NCBI GenBank assembly: GCA_003140835.1
Contig: PLLA01000125.1
Location: 1-61,207, forward strand
Source: Candidatus Tumulicola scandinaviensis
GTDB taxonomy: Bacteria; Vulcanimicrobiota; Vulcanimicrobiia; Vulcanimicrobiales; Vulcanimicrobiaceae
Length of the DNA stretch: 61,207 nt
Reading direction: 5' to 3'
Shown here: positions 37,601 to 45,575 of the stretch, piece after piece
Layout of the letters: each line of letters starts with the position of its first letter
How positions within the stretch are numbered: position 1 is the first letter of the stretch
Notes under the pieces: generated by a model
Told to the model about the DNA's origin: nothing
Databases searched by the model: none
The model's input: the letters and a program-made list of their open reading frames with translations, nothing else
Translations under genes and position numbers: made by a program

Positions 37601-38506
37601 CAGGCGAAAGCCCTGGTTGTTGGCCGCGAATGCGGCGTAATAGGTGAAGTTTCGGTCGGGCGTCGCGCCACCGACCTCGGCCTGTGCCGAAGCGTAGAAC
37701 GCATTGGTCGACGTTCCGAAACTGGCGATTCCGTAGCCCGGGAAGGTTCCGGTCTTGATGACTTGGTTGATGAAGCCGGCCGTGCCGGAGGTCGAAACCG
37801 ACGCCGGACCACCGCCGGTGTAGACTTGCAGCTCTTGCAGTCCCAGACTCGACTCGGTCGACGCATTGTAGTTGTCGAACGCGCGATTGATGGGAATAGC
37901 GTCGTATTCGAAGCCGGTATAGTACGAATTCTGGCCGCGAACGTAGGCGGCGTTGAAATCCCACCCAGCGCCGCCGACGTTGACTTGGACGCCGGGGACC
38001 GACGCCATCGCCGAGTACGCGCTGTTCAGATTGCTTCCGCCTCCGAGCGGCGCGGCCGCGGCGGCTTGGGCGGCAGTGACGTTATAGAGATCGCCGCCGA
38101 CGCCCGACTTCACCAGCGAGCCCGACGTGGTGGCGGTCACGTGGCCGATGGTCTTGAGCCCGCGCTGCAACGTCAGTGCGGATTGTTGCGTTTGGTCGGC
38201 GAAAACTACTTCGCCAGGGAAAGATGCTGTTTGGTAGCCGTCTTTGCTGAGATTGAGCGTATACGAATCGGGTGCGAGCGATTGCATGATGAAATGGCCG
38301 CCCGCATCGGTGATCGTGCTCGCCGTTTGCGAGGGCGAGACGGCTTGGATTCGCACGCCGGCGATCGGTGCACCGTTACTGCTGTCTTTAACGTAGCCCG
38401 CAAGGCCTCCAGTCGTACCGGCCAGTGCCCATGTTTCCTGGCCAATGATGAGTGCAAGCAACGTCGCGGAAGCAACCAGTGCACGCTTGAACGAAACTCG
38501 TTTCAT
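34629..38506 (-). pseudogene. Large TonB-dependent receptor (CarboxypepD_reg type), split by one frameshift
   Basis: Start MKRVSFKRALVASATLLALI (signal peptide) with GGAGG upstream. Then a carboxypeptidase-regulatory-like domain (GGLAGYVKDSSNGAPIAGV, GHFIMQSLAPDSYTLN), plug (MASVPGVQVNVGG, YVRGQNSYYTGFEYDAIPI) and barrel. The frame breaks at the G-run 36659-36663: the N-part reads GANISP, and with one more C on the coding strand it would continue HWVYVGKNGHYTC into the C-part, which ends FNFFLSARIKI. The lesion sits in a homopolymer, so an assembly error is likely. Intact, it would be about 1290 aa, a size typical of oligopeptide/glycan receptors. Confidence 0.85.
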
Positions 38507-38574
38507 GCGTTTGGTTCCTCCAGTAGAACGCTCGAGCGATGCGTCTTTGCGCGCATCCACTCGGCGGTCTAACT

Positions 38575-38603
38575 ATATAACGAGGTTTGAAACGCCGTAT
38601 CAA
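38575..38603 (-). promoter_or_regulatory. Sigma70-like promoter of the large TonB receptor
   Basis: On the minus strand TTGATA (38603-38598) is followed after 17 bases by TTATAT (38580-38575), or after 18 by TATATA. The predicted start of transcription is about 60 bases before the ATG at 38506. Confidence 0.6.
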
Positions 38604-38625
38604 GGAAAGTAAAATGCGGCACGCG

Positions 38626-38657
38626 TTGATAATTTATGAGTATTGCGTTTGATAATT
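38626..38657. repeat. Direct repeat TTGATAATT upstream of the TonB receptor promoter
   Basis: Two copies of TTGATAATT (38626-38634 and 38649-38657), 23 bp apart, in an AT-rich stretch of otherwise GC-rich DNA. They sit 23-60 bp upstream of the -35 box. Spacing of about two helical turns suggests a dimeric activator site. This is inference from position and repeat only. Confidence 0.45.
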
Positions 38658-38703
38658 GTTTGCGATTGCGTAATCGTGTAGCCGCGCGGTGCCGGAACGT
38701 GCG

Positions 38704-39519
38704 CTACGCCGGCGAGCGCTCCCACACCGTTCTGGTGTAGAGTACATGAAAGCCAGCACGCCGGAAATTCCGTTCGGACGCACTGCCGACGCCGGCCGAC
38801 GCTCGCGCGAATCGAGCTCCTCGCTCGCGCGCGCGGGCGAGCCGGTCTCGAATCAACGCCGCGTGCCACCCGTGCCCGCGCGCCGCGGCGGCCGTTGAAC
38901 CGGCAAACAACCCCGCCAGCTCGCCCTGGACGTCCATCGCGGCGGTCGCAATCGCCGCGCCATCGGCGCGAACCTCGAGCGTCGTGACCGTGGAAACCGA
39001 CGCAATGATCGTGCCGACGAGGATGGCGTCCGCGCTTGGTAAACCCTCGAGGGGTTCGGTGAAAGCGGTCGCCGAGGCAAGACCCCAGGAATGGGGATCG
39101 CGGCTTTCGACGATGCGGTAATCGCGTTCGCACTCGAGCGCTGCGATGTCGCACGCGAGCACGTTTTGATGTTCCACCGGGCGATAACCGGCTCGCGTCA
39201 GTTCGCCCCCAAGCGTCGTCGTTGCGAGCGGGCTGACCAGCACCCGCGGAGGCGTTCCGAGTTCCCGGTAGAACGCGGTGAGCCGCTCGACGTCTTCTGG
39301 CCGAACGTCCTCGCAGAAGATGCCGAGGCCGCACGCTTCCGAGAGCGGCGACGACGCTCCGGCGAACGGCGCGATTCCTCCGAGAATGTTGATGCTTCGC
39401 GCGCCGAGGTGCTTCGCGACGCGCTGTGCCGAGGCCACGCATGCGCGCATCCCCGCGATATCGGGCCGTTCGATCGATGCTCCCAGGCCGTTGGCGTCGA
39501 GTACGCGGCGGCTACCCAC
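38704..39519 (-). CDS. GNAT family N-acetyltransferase
   Basis: A protein of about 271 aa. The N-terminal half (NILGGIAPFAGASSPLSEACGLG, RVLVSPLATTTLGGELTRAGYRPVE) and the C-terminal GNAT fold (AAMDVQGELAGLFAGSTAAAARGHGWHAALI, SASERNFRRAGFHVLYTRTVW) match a common actinobacterial/soil type of tandem GNAT protein. GTG 39519 overlaps the permease stop by a few bases and gives a full N-terminus; ATG 39450 would remove 23 residues. Substrate unknown. Confidence 0.8.
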   Translation of the reverse strand: MGSRRVLDANGLGASIERPDIAGMRACVASAQRVAKHLGARSINILGGIAPFAGASSPLSEACGLGIFCEDVRPEDVERLTAFYRELGTPPRVLVSPLATTTLGGELTRAGYRPVEHQNVLACDIAALECERDYRIVESRDPHSWGLASATAFTEPLEGLPSADAILVGTIIASVSTVTTLEVRADGAAIATAAMDVQGELAGLFAGSTAAAARGHGWHAALIRDRLARARERGARFARASAGVGSASERNFRRAGFHVLYTRTVWERSPA

Positions 39520-40300
39520 CCTGGATGACGACTTTCTGCTCGGCCGCGCGCCAAACGAGCGCGGACAGCGACGCAAAGAGCAGCAGCCACAGCGCCTGCA
39601 CGGCAAAACTGGCAACCCATTGGCTCGGTGGAATAATTCCGACGTAGATGAGCAGCGGCGTCGAGTAAATGGCGGCGAACGGCAGCGCGAAGACGACTCG
39701 GCCAAAGATTCCTGGGAAGAACGTCAGCGGGATGATCTGGCCCGAGAGCAAGTCGGAAGCCCAACGCACGATCAACTGCACAGCGAACGATTCGAGCGTC
39801 CAAAACGCGATCGAGTTCATCAAGAAGTTCACGAAGAAGTTGACGCCGTACCCCAGGAGAAAGGCCACCAGAAAGGCTCCGAACGTGGCCGCATTGGGGA
39901 CGTCGATATGAACCAAGAGAAGCGCGCACAGCAGCGACGGAACGACCAAGACCGCGTGCAGGACCGTTTGACCGACGCCGTCGCTGAAGAAATAGAGCGG
40001 TAAGCTAATCGGTTTCATCAAGTCGGTCGCGATTGTGCCCTCACGAATTTTCTCGCGGATCATTCGGGTCCCGTCGACTTCGAGAATCAGCGACATCAGC
40101 ATCGCGACGGTGGCGTACGTAATCATGCCGTGCAAGGGAAGATTGATCGGGGCTGCGTTCTGGGCGTAGAGCGCCGTCCACAGCGAGCGCAGAATGTAGA
40201 CGCGCAGCACCAGCGACCCGATCTCGGTGAAAACTTCCAGGCGGTACGTGGCCTCCCGAGCGAAGGCTTTCTTCGCGAACTCGAGATAGGGTTCGAACAA
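39512..40300 (-). CDS. ABC-2 type permease (second type of DUF990-like pair)
   Basis: A 262-aa membrane protein with about six helices: FTEIGSLVLRVYILRSLWTALY, MIREKIREGTIATDLMKPISLPLYF, RWASDLLSGQIIPLTFFP. It is of the same broad class as the permease at 24886-25683 but clearly different in sequence, as expected for the two halves of one exporter. It follows the beta-helix protein and ATPase genes in one operon. Confidence 0.85.
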   Translation of the reverse strand: MFEPYLEFAKKAFAREATYRLEVFTEIGSLVLRVYILRSLWTALYAQNAAPINLPLHGMITYATVAMLMSLILEVDGTRMIREKIREGTIATDLMKPISLPLYFFSDGVGQTVLHAVLVVPSLLCALLLVHIDVPNAATFGAFLVAFLLGYGVNFFVNFLMNSIAFWTLESFAVQLIVRWASDLLSGQIIPLTFFPGIFGRVVFALPFAAIYSTPLLIYVGIIPPSQWVASFAVQALWLLLFASLSALVWRAAEQKVVIQGG

Positions 40301-40308
40301 CGCTCCTC

Positions 40309-41067
40309 CTAGCGTCCTTTTTGCCGTTTGATCGCTGCTTGTCGACGATGCTCCATCTCTTCGAGCTCGAGCATCATGACGTCGACCACCTTGTCGACTT
40401 CGGTAGCTTGCGTTTGGGGCGGTTCCTCGCCCGATCGCCGCGGCGGCGGCTTGACGTTCTTATGCTCGTCCAGCGCCGCATCGTGCGCGTGGGTCTTGCG
40501 CAGAAACTTCGCGTACGTTTCGGCGGCGCGGGCGCGCACGTCGTCGCCCGGTTCCACGTTGAAGACGGTTTCGTAGAAGGTCACGAGTTTATGGACTTCG
40601 GGAGCCTTGTCGGGTGGATAGATCGTCGCGGGGTCGCCGAATGCGATGTGCTGCATCGGCACGCTCGCGCCCTTAGGCACGCGCGTCTTGACGTGAACGA
40701 TGGCCCCCAGGGCGACGCCGCTTCCGTCTTCCAGCGTTGCCCCGTTGAAAATCTTGACGCCGGCCGCCACGAAACATCCCTCGCCGATCGTCGCGCCTAC
40801 CACGTACGCGTGAGGTCCCACGATGCAGCGCTCGCCGATCGATAACGGAAACTGCAGGACGCTGCCGCCGCTTGCCTTGAGGACGGCGTTTTCCATGATG
40901 ACGGTATCGGATCCGATCGTGAGCGGCGCGCCTTCGGACACGACCACCGCGCCGTGCAGCACGGCGCAGCCCGATCCGATCGTCACGTCGCCGCCGATCG
41001 TCGCGCTCGGGGCGACGTAGGAACTCGAATGAATCTTCGGCTTCTTGGCGTTGCTGGAAACGATCAT
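40309..41067 (-). CDS. Left-handed beta-helix (gamma carbonic anhydrase-like) protein with a charged C-terminal extension
   Basis: A 252-aa protein. Residues 10-150 carry hexapeptide repeats (IHSSSYVAPSATIGGDVTIG, MENAVLKAS, ERCIVGPHAYVVGATIGEGCFVAAG, GAIVHVKTRVPKGA). The remainder is a charged, helical tail (EEPPQTQATEVDKVVDVMMLELEEMEHRRQ). The ATG overlaps the ATPase stop (ATGA), placing this protein inside an ABC exporter operon. Whether it is an enzyme or a structural partner is unknown. Confidence 0.8.
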   Translation of the reverse strand: MIVSSNAKKPKIHSSSYVAPSATIGGDVTIGSGCAVLHGAVVVSEGAPLTIGSDTVIMENAVLKASGGSVLQFPLSIGERCIVGPHAYVVGATIGEGCFVAAGVKIFNGATLEDGSGVALGAIVHVKTRVPKGASVPMQHIAFGDPATIYPPDKAPEVHKLVTFYETVFNVEPGDDVRARAAETYAKFLRKTHAHDAALDEHKNVKPPPRRSGEEPPQTQATEVDKVVDVMMLELEEMEHRRQAAIKRQKGR

Positions 41068-42062
41068 CGCGCGGCCTCCTCGTACCCCTCGACGTAGATG
41101 CGCCGGATGATCGATTCGAGGTCCGGCTCCTCGATGTTCACGTCTTCGACGCGATAACGTTCACTTGCTTGCCGTACGAGCTGGTCGATGCGTTGGCGAT
41201 TGCGATCGAAGCGAAAGCGCGCGCTGCTGCCGTCGGCGCCCGCAAGCTCGGCTCCGTCCAAGCGCGGGTCGGCAACCGGCTCGCTGAAGTGGACGACCAG
41301 GGTGCGAAAGCGCCCGTACTCGCTCTTGATTCGCTCGACCCCGCCATCGTAGATCAGCTTGCCGTGGTCTATGAGAACGATGCGCCGGCACAGACGTTCG
41401 ACTTCGGCCAGGTCGTGGGTGGTCAGGATGATGGTCGTGCCGCGTTCGGAGTTGATGCGCGCGATGAACTCCGTAATGGCATCCTTCGCGACGACGTCGA
41501 GCCCGATCGTCGGCTCGTCGAGGTACACGATGGCCGGATCGTGCAAGAGCGCCGCGGCAAAGTCGCCGCGCATGCGCTGGCCGAGCGAAAGCTGCCGCAC
41601 CGGCGTGCGCAGGAATTCGTCCATCTCGAGGATGGTTACGAATTCGTCGAGATTGCGGCGGTAACGATCGCGCGGGATTCCGTAGATGGCGCGAAGCAGC
41701 TCGAACGATTCGATCAGCGGCAAATCCCAATAGAGCTGGCTGCGCTGGCCGAACACGACGCCGATGTTGCGAGCATTTTCTTGCCGGCGTTCCGACGGCA
41801 CGAGCCCGGCCACCCTAACCGTTCCGGACGTCGGTACGAGGATGCCCGTGAGCATTTTGATGGTGGTCGACTTTCCGGCACCGTTTGGCCCGATGTAGCC
41901 GACGAGTTCGCCGGGTTCGAGCGCCATCGTAATGCCGGCCACTGCGACGCGATCCTCGTACGAGGCCGAAAAGAGCGTGCGGAGCGCCCCGAGCGGTCCC
42001 GGCACGCGCTTTACCGTGCGGAAAACCTTGCGGAGATCGCCGGTTTCGATGATGGCAGGCAT
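41064..42062 (-). CDS. ABC transporter ATP-binding protein (NatA/YadG-like exporter)
   Basis: A 332-aa ATPase starting MPAIIETGDLRKVF. Walker A GPNGAGKST, signature LSLGQRMRGDFAAALL (the usual LSGGQ is changed to LSLGQ, normal for this subfamily), Walker B AIVYLDEPTIGLD, and H-loop TTHDLAE. A C-terminal domain of about 80 residues follows. It is the first gene of the operon with the beta-helix protein and one ABC-2 permease. The likely substrate class is drug, lipid or ion export. Confidence 0.92.
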   Translation of the reverse strand: MPAIIETGDLRKVFRTVKRVPGPLGALRTLFSASYEDRVAVAGITMALEPGELVGYIGPNGAGKSTTIKMLTGILVPTSGTVRVAGLVPSERRQENARNIGVVFGQRSQLYWDLPLIESFELLRAIYGIPRDRYRRNLDEFVTILEMDEFLRTPVRQLSLGQRMRGDFAAALLHDPAIVYLDEPTIGLDVVAKDAITEFIARINSERGTTIILTTHDLAEVERLCRRIVLIDHGKLIYDGGVERIKSEYGRFRTLVVHFSEPVADPRLDGAELAGADGSSARFRFDRNRQRIDQLVRQASERYRVEDVNIEEPDLESIIRRIYVEGYEEAAR

Positions 42063-42106
42063 GAGAACACTAGGTCCTATGCTGCGGCGTTGCGTACACC
42101 CTTCCC

Positions 42107-42721
42107 ATGGTTGTGACCGTTTCGAACGAGTACGGCGCGGGTGCGCTCGCAATCGCCAAGCGCGCTGCCGACGAGCTTGGCTACGAGTACGTCGACCAGC
42201 AGCTGCCGGTGGTGGTTGCCAAGCGTCTGAGCATTTCTCCCGAGGAAGTGGAAGCAAATGAGGACACCGGGCGCAGTCTCGGCGAGCGCTGGCTCACGAG
42301 CCTCGAACGCTCGACGCCCGAGCTGGCCGAGGCGTCTTCGTCGGAGCCGTTCGACGAAGAACTCTTCAAAGCGACGCAGGATGCGGTGCGGGAATATGCC
42401 GCACGCGACGGCGTCGTCATCGTCGGCCGGGGCGCGGGCTTCGTTCTCGGCCCCGGTCCGCGCATCGTGCGCGTTTTCATGCACGCTCCGCGTGCGTGGC
42501 GGATCGCCCACGTCATGCAGACGTTCGGCACCGATCGCAAGACCACCGAGGCCGAGATCGATCGAATCGATCGCATGCGCTCCGCGTACCTGGCCGACTG
42601 GTACGATGCGAAGTTCGGCGACCCCGGAAACTACGATCTCTGCGTGGACACGTCTCGCTTTGGCGAGGCGGAAAGCGCCCGATTGATCGCGTCCGCGGTT
42701 CGGCTTGCCGAAGCACGATGA
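42107..42721 (+). CDS. Cytidylate kinase-like protein
   Basis: A 204-aa P-loop kinase of the cytidylate-kinase-like family. It has the family N-terminal pattern VTVSNEYGAGALAIAKRAADELGYEYVD, the central DGVVIVGRGAGFVL segment, the LID-like region HVMQTFGTDRKTTEAEIDRIDRMR, and the end YDLCVDTSRFG. Members are common beside transporters and signalling genes; their true substrate is not settled. The TGA overlaps the MFS gene start (ATGA). Confidence 0.88.
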   Translation: MVVTVSNEYGAGALAIAKRAADELGYEYVDQQLPVVVAKRLSISPEEVEANEDTGRSLGERWLTSLERSTPELAEASSSEPFDEELFKATQDAVREYAARDGVVIVGRGAGFVLGPGPRIVRVFMHAPRAWRIAHVMQTFGTDRKTTEAEIDRIDRMRSAYLADWYDAKFGDPGNYDLCVDTSRFGEAESARLIASAVRLAEAR

Positions 42722-43959
42722 TCGAACAACCCGTTCCCAAACGATCGGTTTCGATCTTTGCGGCGTTGCGCTATCGCGACTACCGGTTGTTGTGGATCGG
42801 CCTCATGATTTCCAACGTAGGAACCTGGATGCAGTTCACGGCGATGGGATTCTTCGTCGCGCGGATCGCCGGATCGCCGCACGCCGCCGCACTCGATCTC
42901 GGTATTCTCGGGGCCTCGCGCGCGATTCCAGTGCTGTTGCTTTCGCCGGTCGCCGGCGTCGTTGCCGACGAGTTGCCGCGACGCCGCGTTCTGTTCGTGA
43001 CCAACTCGACGATGGCGCTGGCGGCGCTGCTGCTGGCCGTGCTTGGCACCTTCAATCGGCTCGACATGGTCGGCCTGGTGGTGCTCTCAGCGCTGAATTC
43101 GGCGGCGAATGCCTTCGATGCGCCGACGCGCCAGAGTTGGGTTCCGTTTCTCGTCGACCGTCAGTACGTCGGAAACGCCGTCGGACTCAACTCGGTCGCT
43201 TTCAACGCGCCTGCCGTGATCGGGCCTGCCTTTGCCGGCGTCTTGATCGTGTGGGTCGGGGTCGCCGGGTCTTTCTACGTCAACGCCGTGTTGACGCTCG
43301 CCGTGGTGGTTGCCGTGATGATGATGCGTCCTTCGCCGCCGTCGGTGAAGCGGCGCGAGCCGATGTTGCTGGCCATGCGGCAAGGCATCGCCTACTTATT
43401 GGGTCATCCGATCTTAAAGTGGGTGGTGCTCGCGTTTTTCGTCACCGCGGTGTTTGCGCGTCCGTACAGTCAACTGATTCCGGCGTTCACGGAGAACGTG
43501 CTTCACGCCGGACCGCGCGGCCTCGGCTGGGCCGTGTCGGCGATCGGCTTAGGCGGATTCGGGGGCGCCCTATTGACCGCGTACTTCGCGCAACGGGAGC
43601 GCCGCTCGCGCCTCTGGCTGCAAGCTGGCCTGCTGATGTCGGCGGGCATCGTCGCCCTCGCCTTCGTGCCGTCGCTCGGGGTCATGCTGCCGGTGCTCTT
43701 CGTCACCGGCGTCGGGACGATGATGCTCTTAGGGGCGACCAATACGCTCATCCAGATGCTTTCTCCCGACGAAGTGCGTGGCCGCGCCCTGGCCGTCTAC
43801 ACGATGATCGCGATCGGGGTCGTTCCCGCCGGATCGCTCGTCGACGGCGCCATCGCCGCCCGCATCGGGCTGCATGAAATGTTCGCTTTTTCCGGCATTC
43901 TGTGCGCGATCACGTTTCTAGCGATCTGGATTTTCAAACCGAAAGTGCGCACCGTCTAA
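42718..43959 (+). CDS. MFS transporter (EntS/MFS_3-like exporter)
   Basis: A 413-aa, twelve-helix transporter. The N-terminus FAALRYRDYRLLWIGLMISNVGTWMQ, the DELPRRRVLFVTN loop, NAFDAPTRQSWVPFLVD and GATNTLIQMLSPDEVRGRALAVY are hallmarks of the MFS_3 (enterobactin exporter) group. It probably exports a small molecule. It is translationally coupled to the kinase-like gene. Confidence 0.92.
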   Translation: MIEQPVPKRSVSIFAALRYRDYRLLWIGLMISNVGTWMQFTAMGFFVARIAGSPHAAALDLGILGASRAIPVLLLSPVAGVVADELPRRRVLFVTNSTMALAALLLAVLGTFNRLDMVGLVVLSALNSAANAFDAPTRQSWVPFLVDRQYVGNAVGLNSVAFNAPAVIGPAFAGVLIVWVGVAGSFYVNAVLTLAVVVAVMMMRPSPPSVKRREPMLLAMRQGIAYLLGHPILKWVVLAFFVTAVFARPYSQLIPAFTENVLHAGPRGLGWAVSAIGLGGFGGALLTAYFAQRERRSRLWLQAGLLMSAGIVALAFVPSLGVMLPVLFVTGVGTMMLLGATNTLIQMLSPDEVRGRALAVYTMIAIGVVPAGSLVDGAIAARIGLHEMFAFSGILCAITFLAIWIFKPKVRTV

Positions 43960-43967
43960 ACTAATCG

Positions 43968-44067
43968 GGAAGCTTGGGTTCGTTTCAGATCGAGGAACCG
44001 AAGGTCGAAGTTTTCTAGGGTAAATGAGACCTAAGGTGACGACGAGCTGGGGCGAACCCAAGCTTCC
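43968..44067. ncRNA. Candidate structured RNA bounded by a 15-bp perfect inverted repeat
   Basis: GGAAGCTTGGGTTCG (43968-43982) is exactly complementary to CGAACCCAAGCTTCC (44053-44067), enclosing 70 bases that contain no likely gene. The gap lies between the 3' ends of the MFS gene and the histone-like gene. A closing stem of this length is typical of small structured RNAs. I tested SRP RNA and 6S features by eye and found none. Strand and function are unknown. Confidence 0.4.
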
Positions 44068-44070
44068 TAC

Positions 44071-44101
44071 AAAAAAATGCGAGCCGCGTACGCGACTCGC
44101 A
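44071..44101 (-). terminator. Intrinsic terminator of the histone-like gene
   Basis: On the minus strand TGCGAGTCGCG-TA-CGCGGCTCGCA (one wobble) is followed by seven T. It is 24 bases after the stop codon of the histone-like gene. Confidence 0.88.
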
Positions 44102-44124
44102 AGTCCATAAAAAAACCGCGGAGC

Positions 44125-44433
44125 TTAAGCTGCTGCGGCTTTCTTGCGGCGGGTTGTCTTACGGCGTTTGCGGGCCACTTTGCGGACGGCCTTGCGGACG
44201 GCTTTGCGCCGTACTTTCTTGCGAACGGCCTTACGGACGGCTTTCTTCCGTGCCTTCTTGCGGACCGCCTTGCGGACGGCTTTCTTCCGTGCCTTCTTGC
44301 GGACCGTCTTGCGGACGGCTTTGCGCCGTACTTTCTTGCGGACGGTCTTGCGCACGGCTTTACGCACTGCGCGTTTCGCAGCCGGCGCAGCCTTCGCTGC
44401 GGCCTTCTTCTTACGGGTTCGTTTGACTGCCAT
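44125..44433 (-). CDS. Histone H1-like, Lys/Arg/Ala-repeat DNA-binding protein
   Basis: A 102-aa, extremely basic protein of AVRKAVRKKARKK-type repeats, like the C-terminal domain of histone H1 and bacterial Hc1/AlgP-like nucleoid proteins. It has essentially no acidic residues. It most likely binds DNA non-specifically and condenses the nucleoid. Start MAVKRTRKKK fits an upstream AAAGGA; an ATG five codons upstream would sit directly on that site. A hairpin in the leader and a good promoter precede it. Confidence 0.85.
   Translation of the reverse strand: MAVKRTRKKKAAAKAAPAAKRAVRKAVRKTVRKKVRRKAVRKTVRKKARKKAVRKAVRKKARKKAVRKAVRKKVRRKAVRKAVRKVARKRRKTTRRKKAAAA
44191..44385. repeat. Tandem 39-bp repeats inside the histone-like gene
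   Basis: CTTGCGGACGGCTTT-type units begin at 44191, 44230, 44269, 44308 and 44347, a strict 39-bp period that encodes a 13-residue Lys/Arg/Ala-Val module on the minus strand. Two neighbouring units (44230 and 44269) are almost identical over the full 38 bases, so copy number may vary by slippage. Confidence 0.85.
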
Positions 44434-44455
44434 TGTGTGTGGAGTCATCCTTTCT

Positions 44456-44474
44456 CTGGTCGGAAACCGACCAG
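44456..44474 (-). promoter_or_regulatory. Hairpin in the 5' leader of the histone-like gene
   Basis: A perfect 8-bp stem (CTGGTCGG/CCGACCAG) with a 3-base loop lies between the predicted transcription start (about 44481) and the AAAGGA ribosome-binding site. It could stabilise the mRNA or control translation. Confidence 0.5.
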
Positions 44475-44487
44475 GGTAGTTGCCTCC

Positions 44488-44516
44488 CTTATACAGTATT
44501 ACGAGCGTTGATGCAA
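44488..44516 (-). promoter_or_regulatory. Promoter of the histone-like gene
   Basis: On the minus strand TTGCAT (44516-44511), 17 bases, TATAAG (44493-44488). The -35 box overlaps the start codon of the divergent hydrolase gene. Confidence 0.6.
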
Positions 44517-45305
44517 GTTTTTGCCGATGACGGCGCGTGCGTGGACGTGCGCGTCGATGGTTCGGATGGCGTCGCGATCGTCTTGATAGCGGGCTTTCCG
44601 CTCACGCGCGATGTCTGGAATTCACAAGCCGACGCGCTCTCGCAGCGACATCGCGTCGTTCGTCCGGACCTACTGGGTATAGGAGAATCGAGCGTTCCAG
44701 ATGGCCCGTACTTAATGGAAAGACTCGCTTCGGATATCGCGACGGTGCTGGATGCGCTCGGTATCGAGCGCGCGGCGCTCGCCGGTCATTCGCTCGGAGG
44801 ATACGTGGCGTTGGCTTTTGCGCGGATGTTCACCGAGCGCCTGTCGCATCTCGCGCTGGTCTGTAGCCGGCTCGCCGCCGACTCGCCGGAACAGGCGGCC
44901 GCGCGACGCGAGCTCGCCGGTCGAATCGAACTCGCCGAATCGATGCAACCGGCGATCGATGCGTACGTCCCGCGGCTGACGGCGCGACGGACCGCTGCCG
45001 AACGTCCGGACGTCGTTACGCGCGCCTGCGAACTCGCCGCCCGCATCGAGCCACGCGGCGCCGCAGCGCTTCTGCGTGGAATGGCGATGCGCTCGGCGGC
45101 CGGCGACTTCGCGCCGGATCTCAACGTCCCGGTGCTGGTTGTGGCCGGCGGCGGCGACGCCGTGATTTCAGTAGAAGAAGCGCGCGCGGTGGCCGGCGCG
45201 TTTCCGCGCGGCCGTTTGGTGGTGTGCGAAAACAGCGGCCACCTTCCGATGCTCGAAGAGCCCGGAAAAGTGACCGGAGCGCTCGCAGCGTTGCTTAGCG
45301 AATGA
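44511..45305 (+). CDS. Alpha/beta hydrolase
   Basis: A 264-aa alpha/beta hydrolase fold protein. Oxyanion segment VLIAGFPLTRDVW, nucleophile elbow GHSLGGYVAL, acid in VLVVAGGGDAVIS and His in CENSGHLPMLEEP complete the triad. No signal peptide. It resembles 3-oxoadipate enol-lactonase/haloperoxidase-like esterases, but the substrate cannot be read from the sequence. The 3' end overlaps a convergent small membrane gene by 11 bp. Confidence 0.88.
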   Translation: MQVFADDGACVDVRVDGSDGVAIVLIAGFPLTRDVWNSQADALSQRHRVVRPDLLGIGESSVPDGPYLMERLASDIATVLDALGIERAALAGHSLGGYVALAFARMFTERLSHLALVCSRLAADSPEQAAARRELAGRIELAESMQPAIDAYVPRLTARRTAAERPDVVTRACELAARIEPRGAAALLRGMAMRSAAGDFAPDLNVPVLVVAGGGDAVISVEEARAVAGAFPRGRLVVCENSGHLPMLEEPGKVTGALAALLSE

Positions 45306-45483
45306 CCGGCAGAGCGCGCCGGCGGCGGAAGAACGCCACGGCCAGGATTCCCGCAAACACGACGGCCGCGATGACGGCCGCCGCGAAAACGATCTTCAAA
45401 AGGAAGGCGACGATCACCAGCGCGACGATCGCGAGCGTCACGGCGACGGTGAGCTTGAGAAAGAGAGCGAGCAGCGGATGCAT
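45295..45483 (-). CDS. Small membrane protein (62 aa)
   Basis: Start MHPLLALFLKL. Nearly the whole protein is hydrophobic (two predicted helices, TVAVTLAIVALVIVAFLLKIV and AVIAAVVFAGILAVAFF), ending in RRRRALPVIR. The Arg cluster would face the cytoplasm. No family recognised. Confidence 0.6.
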   Translation of the reverse strand: MHPLLALFLKLTVAVTLAIVALVIVAFLLKIVFAAAVIAAVVFAGILAVAFFRRRRALPVIR

Positions 45484-45575
45484 CGTGAACCTCGGCGAGC
45501 GTAACATTTCATCCTTAGCTACTCGGGTGGGCGAGCGCAGGTTTCGCAGCGTGCCTCAGTAAGAGTCCGAAACAA

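Noticed and set aside
43968..44067. SRP RNA, 6S RNA or tmRNA in the inverted-repeat element
   Set aside because: The SRP tetraloop/GGAAGCAGCC signature, the 6S open bubble and a tmRNA alanine acceptor end are all absent.
44191..44385. Short regular repeats as a CRISPR array
   Set aside because: The 39-bp units are contiguous, without spacers, and encode the basic modules of the histone-like protein in frame.
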